This document shows, piece by piece, positions 1-6,954 of a stretch of DNA of 9,661 bases. The number at the start of each line of letters is the position of its first letter. Position 1 is the stretch's first letter. The notes under the pieces are model-generated. The model worked only from the letters and a program-made list of their open reading frames with translations, did not search any database and was not told the origin of the DNA. The translations under genes were made by a program, and so were the position numbers. Source of the stretch: CBDTYW01 sp965364735 (GTDB lineage Bacteria > Actinomycetota > Nitriliruptoria > Nitriliruptorales > Nitriliruptoraceae); contig CBDTYW010000140.1 in the NCBI GenBank assembly GCA_965364735.1, positions 1 to 9,661 on the forward strand, given 5' to 3'.

Positions 1-756
1 GGCATCGGCCGCGCGCTGGTCGCGGCCGGGGTTCCGCTCGGGATCGCCACCGGCCGCATGGCGCAGGGCGCCTCCGACGCGATCGCCCTGCTGGGCCTGC
101 CGGGCCCGCACGTCTTCTCCAACGGCGCGTACGTCGCTGCGGGTGATCGCATCGTGTTCAACCGACCCCTCGCGCTCGACCAGCTCCAGACCTTGCTCGA
201 CCTGCAGGCGAGCCTCGGCACCTACCTCGAGCTCTACACCACGGACGGCTTCCACGTCTCCAGCTTCGACGAGCGCGGCCGCCCCCATTGGGATCTGCTC
301 GGCATGGACCCGCTCGGGGACTTCTCGACGCTCGACGTCGCCCCCGAAGGCGGCCCGGACACCGTGATCCTGAAGGGCACGTTCGGCGTCTTCGACCGCT
401 CCGAGGTCGCCCGCGTCATGGCCGCCTGCAGCGCAGCTGGCCTCGCCGTCGGTACCGGCGAGTCGCCGCTGACCCCCCAGATCAGCTACGTGAACGTCAA
501 CCACCCCCTCGTTGACAAGGGTGTCGCGCTCGCCGCCGCAGCCGCCGACGTGGGCACGTCGATGCGCGGCGTCGTCGCGGTCGGCGATGCCCACAACGAC
601 CTGTCGATGCTCCGCGTCGCCGGGACCGCCGTCGCGATGGGCCAGGCGGACGACGACATCATCGCGGCCTCCCACCTCGTGGCGCCATCCGTCGACGACG
701 ACGGCGCAGCCGTGCTGTTCGACCTCGTCCGCGCGACACACATGGCCGCTCTGTAG
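1..756 (+). CDS. Cof-type HAD-superfamily hydrolase (3' part; 5' end outside window)
   Basis: Probable sugar-phosphate or other small phosphoester phosphatase of the Cof/HAD-IIB type, acting in the cytoplasm; the substrate cannot be told. The reading frame is open from base 1 and gives 251 visible residues. Visible signatures are ATGR (visible residues 16-19, HAD motif II region), SNGA about 20 residues later, a lysine in VDKGVAL (about residue 173, motif III) and GDAHND (about 195-200, acidic motif IV with the Mg-binding Asp residues). The nucleophile motif I (DxDGT-like) must lie just upstream of the window, because Cof proteins are usually about 260-280 residues and only some 20-30 are missing. 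An ATG at 58 lies inside motif II, so it is not the true start. The gene is 43 bases ahead of the flotillin gene on the same strand. The family is clear; the substrate and cellular role are not. Confidence 0.88.
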   Translation, partial: GIGRALVAAGVPLGIATGRMAQGASDAIALLGLPGPHVFSNGAYVAAGDRIVFNRPLALDQLQTLLDLQASLGTYLELYTTDGFHVSSFDERGRPHWDLLGMDPLGDFSTLDVAPEGGPDTVILKGTFGVFDRSEVARVMAACSAAGLAVGTGESPLTPQISYVNVNHPLVDKGVALAAAAADVGTSMRGVVAVGDAHNDLSMLRVAGTAVAMGQADDDIIAASHLVAPSVDDDGAAVLFDLVRATHMAAL

Positions 757-784
757 ACTTCGGGGCCGGTTTCGCCGGATGACC

Positions 785-791
785 AGGGGGG
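785..791 (+). promoter_or_regulatory. Ribosome binding site of the flotillin gene
   Basis: AGGGGGG lies 8 bases before the ATG at 800. It supports starting the flotillin there rather than at the far upstream end of the same open frame, which runs back into the HAD gene. Confidence 0.6.
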
Positions 792-799
792 TTCCCGCA

Positions 800-2308
800 A
801 TGGACTTCGTGCAAAGCCTTGCAACGTTCTTGAGCGTCGGCGCGGGCATCACCGTGCTGCTGGTGATCCTCTGGCTGCTGTATCGGCGTCGCTATCGGCG
901 GATCGGTCCGGACGAGGCCCTGATCGTCTACGGATCGAAGTCGAAGTCCGACCGTGACGGCTTCCGCGTGATCGTGGGTGGCGGCACGTTCGTGAAGCCG
1001 TTCATCGAGGAGGCCGAGAAGTACCCGCTGCACGCGATGCAGCTGAACATCGTCCTCGGCGGCGTGCTCGCCGGTGGCCAGCGCACCCCGATCAACGTCA
1101 ACGGCACCGCGACCGTCAAGGTCCCGGCCACCCCGTCCGAACGCGCCGAGGGCTTCCCGACCGTCCGTCAGGCCGCGAGCAACTTCCTGGGCTTGAGCGT
1201 CGAGGAGATCAACGACGCGCTGACCAAGGTCGTCGCCGGTCACCTCCGCACCATCGTCGCAGGGCTGAGCGTCGAGGAGCTCTACGGCGATCAGGCACGG
1301 TTCCAGGAGGACCTCAAGGCCAAGGCCGCACCGGAGCTCGAGGCGCTCGGCTACACGTTCCTGTCCTTCGTCTTCGAGTCCATCACCGACGACAACGGCT
1401 ACCTCGACTCGCTCGGCGTCCCGGAGATCGAGCGTGCCCGCCGCGACGCACGTATCGCGCAGGCCAACAACGACCGTGACGCATCGCTGCAGGAGGAGTC
1501 CGCGCGTCTGCAGAAGGAGCAACGTCGCTTCTCCGTCCTCGCCGACATCGCCGAGTCCGAGAAGGCCCTGAGCCTGAAGCAGGCTGCGATCCAGGAAGAG
1601 GTCGACGTCGCCACCGCCCGCGCCACCAAGGCCGGTGAGATGGCGTCCAAGGAGCAGGACATCCTGATCGCCGAGCGCGAGGCTGAACGCCAGCGCAGCG
1701 AGCTCGACGCGACCGTGCGTGAGCGCGCCGAGGCCGACAAGTTCGCCAGCGAACGCGCCGCCGAGGCCCAGCGCTTCTCGCGCGAGCAGGAGGCCGAGGC
1801 GCGGAAGTTCGCGGTCCTGAAGGAAGCGGAGTCGCTGAAGCTCCAGGCCGAGGCAGATGCCGAGGCCGAGCGCATCCGTCGTGCGAAGTCCGCCGAGGCC
1901 CTGCACCTCGAGGCCGAGGCCGAGTCCTTCGCTGCCCGCGAGGTCGGTCTCGCACAGGCCGACGCCATCCGCGCGAAGGGTGACGCTGAGGCGTCCGCCC
2001 GTCGTGGGCTGGCCGAGGCGCTCGCCGCGTACAACGAAGCCGGTCTGAGCCTCGAGGCCCTCAAGATCCTCCCGGACATCATCGCCGCCGCCGCGGAGCC
2101 GCTCTCGCGTGCCGGCAGGACGACGATCATCTCCAACGGCAGCGGCTCCGGCACCGGTGTCGCCAAGCTCTCCGGTGACGTCACCGAGGTGCTCTCCACG
2201 ACCATCCCGATCGTCAAGGACCTCTCCGGCGTCGACCTCGCAGCCCTGCTGCGTGGCGCGGCCGGGATGATCGCGCCTGACGCGGTCGACAACGACGACG
2301 AGGGCTGA
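800..2308 (+). CDS. Flotillin-like SPFH/band-7 membrane scaffold protein
   Basis: A 502-residue protein that should form oligomeric scaffolds on the inner face of the membrane, like FloT/YuaG of Bacillus (about 509 residues). Residues 13-28 form one hydrophobic membrane segment followed by Arg-rich residues (YRRRYRR). The SPFH domain covers about 33-215 and includes the flotillin-typical ITDDNGYLDSLGVPEI (195-210) and RRDARIAQA. Residues about 205-410 form a long Ala/Glu/Arg-rich coiled coil with many AEAE-type repeats. The C-terminal part (about 411-502) has LEALKILPDIIAAAAEPL and a short Gly/Ser-rich turn, as in flotillins. The open frame extends upstream to 512, but homology begins at the membrane segment and a ribosome site precedes 800. 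No NfeD-type gene, a common partner, is next to it; a Glu-Pro repeat protein follows after 5 bases. Lipid-domain organisation is inferred from the family. Confidence 0.92.
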   Translation: MDFVQSLATFLSVGAGITVLLVILWLLYRRRYRRIGPDEALIVYGSKSKSDRDGFRVIVGGGTFVKPFIEEAEKYPLHAMQLNIVLGGVLAGGQRTPINVNGTATVKVPATPSERAEGFPTVRQAASNFLGLSVEEINDALTKVVAGHLRTIVAGLSVEELYGDQARFQEDLKAKAAPELEALGYTFLSFVFESITDDNGYLDSLGVPEIERARRDARIAQANNDRDASLQEESARLQKEQRRFSVLADIAESEKALSLKQAAIQEEVDVATARATKAGEMASKEQDILIAEREAERQRSELDATVRERAEADKFASERAAEAQRFSREQEAEARKFAVLKEAESLKLQAEADAEAERIRRAKSAEALHLEAEAESFAAREVGLAQADAIRAKGDAEASARRGLAEALAAYNEAGLSLEALKILPDIIAAAAEPLSRAGRTTIISNGSGSGTGVAKLSGDVTEVLSTTIPIVKDLSGVDLAALLRGAAGMIAPDAVDNDDEG

Positions 2309-2313
2309 CGCCT

Positions 2314-3444
2314 GTGTCCGCCTCGACCGCGGACGTTGCTCGGCTGCTCGCCGAGTGGCAGACGGGCGGCCCCGCCACGAAGGCACGAACCCTCGCTCGG
2401 GGCGTGCGTGCCTTCCGAGCGCTCGATCCCGGCGAGAAGCGGGATCTTGCCGTCGAGGTCGCCAAGCGGGCCGCCCCGCACCTCGTGCCGAAGATCGAGG
2501 CCGAGTCCGGCGCGGACCTGAGCGACGGGCAGGTCCAGGCTGTCCTCGGGATGTTCGGCCGCCTGAACGGCGACGAGGTCGAGGACCTCATCGCCTCGCT
2601 GCGCGACCCCGAGGAGCGAGCCGCGCTGCTCGAGGAAGCCGGCGACGTCGCGATGACCGCGGCGCTCGGCGATGACACGCTCGCCGAGCTTCGCGACGAC
2701 GACCAGAGCGAGGTCACCGCCCGCGGATCGGCTGCCGCCGGCGCCGTCGCCGGGATGCTCACCAAGCTGCTCGGCGTCGAGAAGTCGGAGCCAGAACCCG
2801 AACCTGAACCGGAACCCGAACCCGAACCCGAGCCGGAACCCGAGCCAGAACCCGAACCAGCACCCGAGCCAGAACCCGAGCCAGAGCCCGAGCCAGAGCC
2901 AGAGCCAGAGCCCGAGCCCGAACCCGAACCCGAACCAGGACCCGAGGAAGCGCTCGAGCCCGAGCAACGTGAGCCCGACGAGACCGAGCCCGACGAGCCC
3001 GAGCCCGACGTGGCTGAGCCGGACAGCGACGACTCCGACGATGATCCCGCTCCCGCGGCCGCGCTCGACGGTCTCGACGAGGTCGCGCGCAGCGACACCA
3101 CGACCGGGGCGCGCCTCGTCGCGATCAGCCGGCTGGCTGACGCGTCAGGCGACGGCACCCTGACCGTCGACGGCGCGACGCAGGCCGTCACGGCCGTGCC
3201 CGACGGCTGGGCCCGTCGACGTGTCGCGCTGCGCCTCGTCGACCACGACCTCCTGGACCTCTCCGGCCTCCACGCGGTCCTCGCCTCCTTGGAGCGCGCG
3301 TCCGACCGCAGCTGGGTCATCAGCAGCGCCGCCACCAGCGGACTCCTCCAGCGCGACGACCTCGACGACCTCGCGGCCCTGATGACGCCGTCAACGATCG
3401 CGCGGATCCGATCCCGGATCCCGCCTACCCTCGTCGATGGGTGA
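2314..3444 (+). CDS. Hypothetical acidic protein with a 25-unit Glu-Pro rod
   Basis: I do not recognise a family. The 376-residue protein starts at GTG 2314; GAGGG at 2300-2304 is 9 bases upstream, and the flotillin stop is 5 bases upstream. Residues 1-150 look helical and charged, ending in a small-residue stretch (about 139-154, AAAGAVAGMLTKLLGV) that is too weak for a confident membrane helix. Residues 159-208 are 25 consecutive Glu-Pro units with one Ala-Pro. Residues 209-247 continue as an acidic Pro/Asp/Glu linker. Residues about 248-376 form a second helical part, rich in Leu, Ala and Asp, possibly HEAT-like. Glu-Pro runs are stiff and extended, as in the periplasmic span of TonB, but no signal peptide is visible, so this one is probably cytoplasmic. 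Position suggests a flotillin partner or spacer; that is inference. Confidence 0.8.
   Translation: MSASTADVARLLAEWQTGGPATKARTLARGVRAFRALDPGEKRDLAVEVAKRAAPHLVPKIEAESGADLSDGQVQAVLGMFGRLNGDEVEDLIASLRDPEERAALLEEAGDVAMTAALGDDTLAELRDDDQSEVTARGSAAAGAVAGMLTKLLGVEKSEPEPEPEPEPEPEPEPEPEPEPEPAPEPEPEPEPEPEPEPEPEPEPEPEPGPEEALEPEQREPDETEPDEPEPDVAEPDSDDSDDDPAPAAALDGLDEVARSDTTTGARLVAISRLADASGDGTLTVDGATQAVTAVPDGWARRRVALRLVDHDLLDLSGLHAVLASLERASDRSWVISSAATSGLLQRDDLDDLAALMTPSTIARIRSRIPPTLVDG
2788..2937 (+). repeat. In-frame hexanucleotide tandem repeat encoding Glu-Pro
   Basis: There are 25 consecutive six-base units of the form GAR-CCN (unit 13 is GCACCC, giving Ala-Pro). The units are not identical: 13 of the 24 Glu codons are GAA and 11 are GAG, and the Pro codons are 13 CCC, 9 CCA, 2 CCG and 1 CCT. 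Short identical runs occur (GAACCC three times at units 5-7, GAGCCA three times at units 18-20). The 12-base pair GAGCCA-GAACCC recurs at units 1-2, 10-11 and 14-15. The array keeps the frame because each unit is a multiple of three. Confidence 0.97.
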
Positions 3445-3506
3445 CGGAGGCGTGGACTCACCCCCCGGTCTCGCGTGTCGGGCCAGCGACGGGCAAGCGC
3501 GGCGAC

Positions 3507-3513
3507 GGGAGAG
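3507..3513 (+). promoter_or_regulatory. Ribosome binding site of the thioredoxin-like gene
   Basis: GGGAGAG ends 3 bases before ATG 3517 (the GGGAG core is 5 bases away). It favours this start over the in-frame GTG at 3475, which has no nearby site, and over the ATG at 3529. Confidence 0.5.
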
Positions 3514-3516
3514 ACG

Positions 3517-4206
3517 ATGCACGAAGGCATGAGACGCGGTCTCTCCACGAAGCGAGTCCTGCTCGGCACCTTCGCCGTGCTCCTGCTGCTCATCGGCGGC
3601 TTCGTCGCCTTCTTCTCCGCGACCGATGAGGGGAACCCGACCGTCATCGGAACGCCGACGCCGACCGCGACGGACGTGATCGACGGTCCGGCCCCGGACG
3701 AGGGCGGCAGCACCGTCGCGGCAGGCAGCAGCGCAGATGCGTTCCCGGTCATCACGAGCAGGAACCTCGCCGGCGACGAGGTGACGCTGCCCGCCTCCTT
3801 CGGCGACGAGACGACGGTCGTGCTGCTCTCCTGGGGCCGCAGCGACCAGCCGTCCGTCGACGGATGGGTCGCTGCCCTGCGGGACGTCGAGGCCGACGTC
3901 TCCGGTCTCGACCACGTCCAGCTCGCGGTCAGCAGCGACGGCGGGGCGGTCACCCGCAACGCCGTGTACTTCTTCATGGGGCAGGCGTTCCCGGATCCTG
4001 AGGACCAGTCCCGCATCATCCCGCTCTTCACGGATCCTCGAACACTCGGGAACCTGCTGGGCGTCGCGTCGATCGACGACCTCACGGTTGTCCTCGTGAC
4101 CGACGGGAAGATCGTGTGGCGCCACCGCGGTGAACACTCCGCGGACGCTGAGGAAGCCATGTTGGCCGAGCTGCTCACCGGCTCGCCCCGGGCGACGCCA
4201 AGCTGA
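3517..4206 (+). CDS. Membrane-anchored, cysteine-free thioredoxin-fold-like protein
   Basis: The start at ATG 3517 gives 229 residues. Basic residues (RRGLSTKR) lead into a hydrophobic segment (about 14-33), then a Thr/Pro/Gly/Asp-rich linker (about 36-75), so the C-terminal domain is probably outside the membrane. Residues about 76-222 resemble a thioredoxin/peroxiredoxin-like fold: FPVITSRNLAGDEVTLP, then a hydrophobic strand VVLLSW, then a late strand-turn-strand LTVVLVTDGKIVWRHRGEH as in TlpA- or ATP10-like proteins. The whole protein has no cysteine, so it cannot do disulfide or peroxidase chemistry of the usual kind. A binding, assembly or chaperone role is possible but inferred. It follows the Glu-Pro gene after 72 bases on the same strand and may share its transcript. 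The fold assignment rests on motif similarity only. Confidence 0.72.
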   Translation: MHEGMRRGLSTKRVLLGTFAVLLLLIGGFVAFFSATDEGNPTVIGTPTPTATDVIDGPAPDEGGSTVAAGSSADAFPVITSRNLAGDEVTLPASFGDETTVVLLSWGRSDQPSVDGWVAALRDVEADVSGLDHVQLAVSSDGGAVTRNAVYFFMGQAFPDPEDQSRIIPLFTDPRTLGNLLGVASIDDLTVVLVTDGKIVWRHRGEHSADAEEAMLAELLTGSPRATPS

Positions 4207-5259
4207 TCACCCGAAGAAGCGGGCGATCTGGGTCTCGCTGACGGCGCGCAGGTCGCCCTCGGCAGCGAACACGCGGTACCACTCGGCGGTCCAGGCCAGG
4301 GCGTCCTCGAGGGTGAGCCGCGGGGTCCAGCCGAGCTGCTCGCGCGCCTTGGTGTTGTCGAGCATGAGCAGCGCAGCCTCGTGGAACGAGGGGTCGGCGT
4401 CGAGCTCCCATGACGCGCCTACGCCCCATGCTGCGCGCAGAACCTCGACGACCGTCTCGACCGGGTGCATGTCCTGCCGGTCCGGACCGAAGTTCCAGCC
4501 GCTCGCGAACGAACGATCCTTCGCGGCGGCTTCGGCGAGCGCGATGTAGCCCGACAGCGGCTCCAGCACGTGCTGCCAAGGGCGGACTGAGCGCGGGGAG
4601 CGGATGCGCACCGGCTCCCCGGCGATGAAGGCGTTGATCATGTCCGGAACCAGACGGTTCGCCGCCCAGTCACCACCCCCGATGACGTTGCCTGCGCGAG
4701 CGGACGCGAGCGCCGCGCCGTTGACGTCGTGGAAGAAGGACCGGCGGTACGACGCCGTGACGAGCTCGGCGCACCCCTTGGACGCGGAGTACGGGTCGTG
4801 CCCGCCCATCGCCTCGTCCTCGGTGTAGGCGTGGTCCTCCTCGCGGTTCTCGTAGCACTTGTCGGTGGTGACGTTCACGCACGCCAGCAGGCCCTCGACC
4901 TGCCTCGCCGCCTCGAACACGTTGACGAGGCCCATCACGTTGGTGTCGAAGGTCCCGACCGGATCGGTGTAGGAGTCGATCACCAGCGGCTGGGCCGCCA
5001 TGTGGATGATGATCTCGGGGTCCGCAGCGACGATGGCGTCGCACACCGTCACGGCATCACGGATGTCGGCGACATGGTGCGCCGCGAGGACTTCCTCGAC
5101 GCGCGCGAGCACGAACATCGCCGGGTCGGTCGGCGGTGCGAGCGCGTAGCCCGTCACCTCGGCGCCGACGCCGGCCAGCACGAGCGAGAGCCATGAGCCC
5201 TTGAACCCGGTGTGGCCGGTGACGACGACCCGTCGGCCGTTCCAGAACTCGGGGTCCAT
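4207..5259 (-). CDS. rfbG: CDP-glucose 4,6-dehydratase (RfbG-type)
   Basis: A 350-residue extended short-chain dehydrogenase that converts CDP-glucose to CDP-4-keto-6-deoxyglucose, the entry step to CDP-linked deoxysugars of surface glycans. The Rossmann signature TGHTGFKGSW (14-23) is typical of this enzyme rather than of dTDP-glucose dehydratases. NVTTDKCYENRE (129-140) carries the active-site Thr/Asp region, and PYSASKGCAEL (156-166) contains the catalytic Tyr157 and Lys161. NVIGGGDW (191-198) and RPWQHVLEP (226-234) are further family motifs. Length is normal. The ATG at 5259 is 13 bases after the guaB stop and has no clear ribosome site, suggesting translation coupled to guaB or independent of a Shine-Dalgarno site. 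The partner cytidylyltransferase gene (rfbF) is not in the window. The gene ends directly against the stop of the convergent thioredoxin-like gene. Confidence 0.92.
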   Translation of the reverse strand: MDPEFWNGRRVVVTGHTGFKGSWLSLVLAGVGAEVTGYALAPPTDPAMFVLARVEEVLAAHHVADIRDAVTVCDAIVAADPEIIIHMAAQPLVIDSYTDPVGTFDTNVMGLVNVFEAARQVEGLLACVNVTTDKCYENREEDHAYTEDEAMGGHDPYSASKGCAELVTASYRRSFFHDVNGAALASARAGNVIGGGDWAANRLVPDMINAFIAGEPVRIRSPRSVRPWQHVLEPLSGYIALAEAAAKDRSFASGWNFGPDRQDMHPVETVVEVLRAAWGVGASWELDADPSFHEAALLMLDNTKAREQLGWTPRLTLEDALAWTAEWYRVFAAEGDLRAVSETQIARFFG

Positions 5260-5272
5260 GTGTGGGAGCCGT

Positions 5273-6745
5273 TCAGTTGCTGCCGGTGCCCGGGTGGTAG
5301 TTGGGCGCGGCGTGGATGACGTCGAGGTCGTGGGCGTGGGACTCACGTGAACCGGCCGCCGTCTGACGGACGAAGCGGGCGCGCTCGTGGAGCGCCCGCA
5401 GGTCAGCTGCGCCGCAGTAGCCCATCCCGGAACGCAGTCCGCCGGCGAGCTGTGCGATGACCTCAGCGACCGAGCCGCGGTACGGCAGCAGACCCGACAC
5501 CCCTTCCGGCACGAACTTGGTCGACTCGACCTCGGGGTCCTGGAAGTAGCGGTCCGCGGAGCCGGCGCGCATGGCGTCGAGCGACCCCATGCCCCGGTAC
5601 TCCTTGTAACGGACGCCACCGGAGAGGACGAGCTCTCCCGGTGACTCGTCGGTTCCGGCGAGGAGGTTGCCGACCATCACGGCGGTGGCGCCGGCGGCGA
5701 GCGCCTTGACGACGTCGCCCGAGTAGCGGATGCCACCGTCAGCGACGGTCGACACGCCGAGTTCGAGGCCGACCTCGGCGCACTCCGCGACGGCGGAGAA
5801 CTGCGGCATCCCGACGCCGGTGACGATGCGGGTGGTGCAGATCGAGCCCGGTCCGACCCCGACCTTGACGACGTCGGCCCCGTGGTCCGCGGCCGCCCGG
5901 ACAGCGTCACCGGTGGCGACGTTGCCGACCATCAGGACGACGTTCGGGTGAGCGGTCTTGATCGACTTCGCGAAGTCGAGGATCATCTGTGAGTGCCCGT
6001 GGGCAGAGTCGATCGCGATGAGGTCAACGCCCGCAGCAACGAGCGCCTCGGCGCGCGTGAGGCCCTGCGGGCCGACCCCGATGGCGGCGGCGGCGAGCAG
6101 GCGGCCCCGCTCGTCCTTCGCGGACTTCGGGTACTTGCGGACCTTCTCGACGTCCTTGAACGTGAAGAGCCCCACGAGGTTGCCGTCGGCGTCGACGATC
6201 GGGAGCTTCTCGACGCGGTGCTCCTGCATCAGGTCGCGGGCCTGGTCGAGCGTGGTGCCGACGAGCGCGGTGACCAGCGGGTGGGAGGTCATGTACTCGG
6301 CGACATCGCGGTCGCGGTCGGCGCCGAGGCGAAGGTCGCGGTTGGTGACGATGCCGCGGAGCATGCCATCGGGCTCGACGACCGGGAAGCCGGAGACCTT
6401 GTAGCGAGCCATCAGGTCGAAGGCGCGACCGACCTTGTCGCCGGGAGCGAGCGTCACCGGGTCCTGGATGAACCCGGACTCGGAGCGCTTGACGGACTCG
6501 ACCATCCCGGCCTGCGCCTCGACGGAGGCGTTCTTGTGGATGACGCCGAGCCCACCCTGACGAGCCATCGCGATGGCCATCTCAGCCTCGGTGACCTTGT
6601 CCATCGCGGCGGCGAGCACCGGCAGGCGCAGCTTGATCCTCGGATGGAGCACCGTCGCGATCGACGTCTCGTTCGGGAGGATCGAGGATGCGCGCGGCAC
6701 GAGCAGCACATCGTCGTAGGAGAGGGCCTGAGGGATGTCGATCAC
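5273..6745 (-). CDS. guaB: IMP dehydrogenase
   Basis: Oxidises IMP to XMP with NAD+, the committed step of guanine nucleotide synthesis, in the cytoplasm. Starting at GTG 6745 the protein has 490 residues, normal for the bacterial enzyme, and begins with the usual short lead to ALSYDDVLLVP. Two CBS domains lie at about 93-143 and 152-205 inside the barrel. The catalytic loop GPGSICTT (298-305) carries Cys303. The flap has YRGMGSLDAM (383-392) and the Arg399-Tyr400 pair in DRYFQ; the end AAGSRESHAHD is typical. The frame is open back to a GTG at 6868, but the extra 41 residues match nothing in the family. The ribosome site at 6745 is poor, so a leaderless or weak start is likely. One deviation is GVSGLLPYRG (415-424), where bacterial enzymes usually have GxEGRVPYxG. 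The CDP-glucose dehydratase gene follows after 13 bases. Confidence 0.96.
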   Translation of the reverse strand: MIDIPQALSYDDVLLVPRASSILPNETSIATVLHPRIKLRLPVLAAAMDKVTEAEMAIAMARQGGLGVIHKNASVEAQAGMVESVKRSESGFIQDPVTLAPGDKVGRAFDLMARYKVSGFPVVEPDGMLRGIVTNRDLRLGADRDRDVAEYMTSHPLVTALVGTTLDQARDLMQEHRVEKLPIVDADGNLVGLFTFKDVEKVRKYPKSAKDERGRLLAAAAIGVGPQGLTRAEALVAAGVDLIAIDSAHGHSQMILDFAKSIKTAHPNVVLMVGNVATGDAVRAAADHGADVVKVGVGPGSICTTRIVTGVGMPQFSAVAECAEVGLELGVSTVADGGIRYSGDVVKALAAGATAVMVGNLLAGTDESPGELVLSGGVRYKEYRGMGSLDAMRAGSADRYFQDPEVESTKFVPEGVSGLLPYRGSVAEVIAQLAGGLRSGMGYCGAADLRALHERARFVRQTAAGSRESHAHDLDVIHAAPNYHPGTGSN

Positions 6746-6954
6746 AGCTGCACGTCCGGGAACGAAGACGGGCGGACCACGGTACGCCAGCAACGGTCCG
6801 TGCAGTGGATCTCGCCCCGCACCCGTGCCTGCAACACCGCACAGCACCCCATGCTCGCCGATCGACACCTGCTCGCCCAGCCCGCCCTCGCCTCGACCTG
6901 CATGCGCTGATCGCTGATGACGTGCACACTGGCGTCGAGAAATCGGAGACCGCG
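6746..6954. promoter_or_regulatory. Divergent intergenic region between guaB and the MpaB-like gene
   Basis: The 209 bases should hold the promoters of both genes. I see no convincing -35/-10 pair on either strand. Notable items are an inverted repeat CGGACC (6773-6778) / GGTCCG (6795-6800) with a 16-base loop, 28 bases before the guaB start, and a short direct repeat of GCTGAT at 6906-6911 and 6913-6918. Open frames across the region have no family resemblance. Confidence 0.5.
6945..6948 (+). promoter_or_regulatory. Ribosome binding site of the MpaB-like gene
   Basis: GGAG lies 6 bases before ATG 6955. A second GGAG at 7010-7013 lies 7 bases before an in-frame ATG at 7021, so a shorter protein (22 residues less) is a real alternative. 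Confidence 0.5.

Noticed and set aside
766..779. Possible terminator hairpin CCGG-TTTCG-CCGG between the HAD and flotillin genes
   Set aside because: The stem is only four pairs with no T run; it is expected by chance at this GC content.
512..799. Upstream extension of the flotillin frame into the HAD gene
   Set aside because: The translation is Arg/Pro/Ser/Thr-rich shadow sequence, while the HAD frame there carries GDAHND. The ribosome site and membrane segment place the start at 800.
659..2386. Long minus-strand open frame (575 codons) opposite the flotillin gene
   Set aside because: Low-complexity Leu/Gly/Asp/Val-rich translation with no family motif. It arises because the flotillin coiled coil is rich in GAG/GCC codons in high-GC DNA; the plus strand encodes a clear flotillin.
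2788..2937. CRISPR-like array
   Set aside because: The units are six bases, contiguous and in frame within a gene; there are no spacers.
1399..4178. Two long minus-strand frames running through the Glu-Pro repeat (Gly-Phe/Leu/Trp-rich and Gly-Ser repeat proteins)
   Set aside because: These are mirror translations of the hexamer repeat. They cross gene borders on the other strand and have no ribosome site or family features.
6746..6868. 41-residue N-terminal extension of IMP dehydrogenase to GTG 6868
   Set aside because: The extra residues match no part of the family and no ribosome site precedes that codon; the GTG at 6745 gives normal length.
5993..6910. Plus-strand 305-codon frame opposite guaB
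   Set aside because: Charged, Arg/Asp/Val-rich shadow of a well-supported IMP dehydrogenase gene; no motif.
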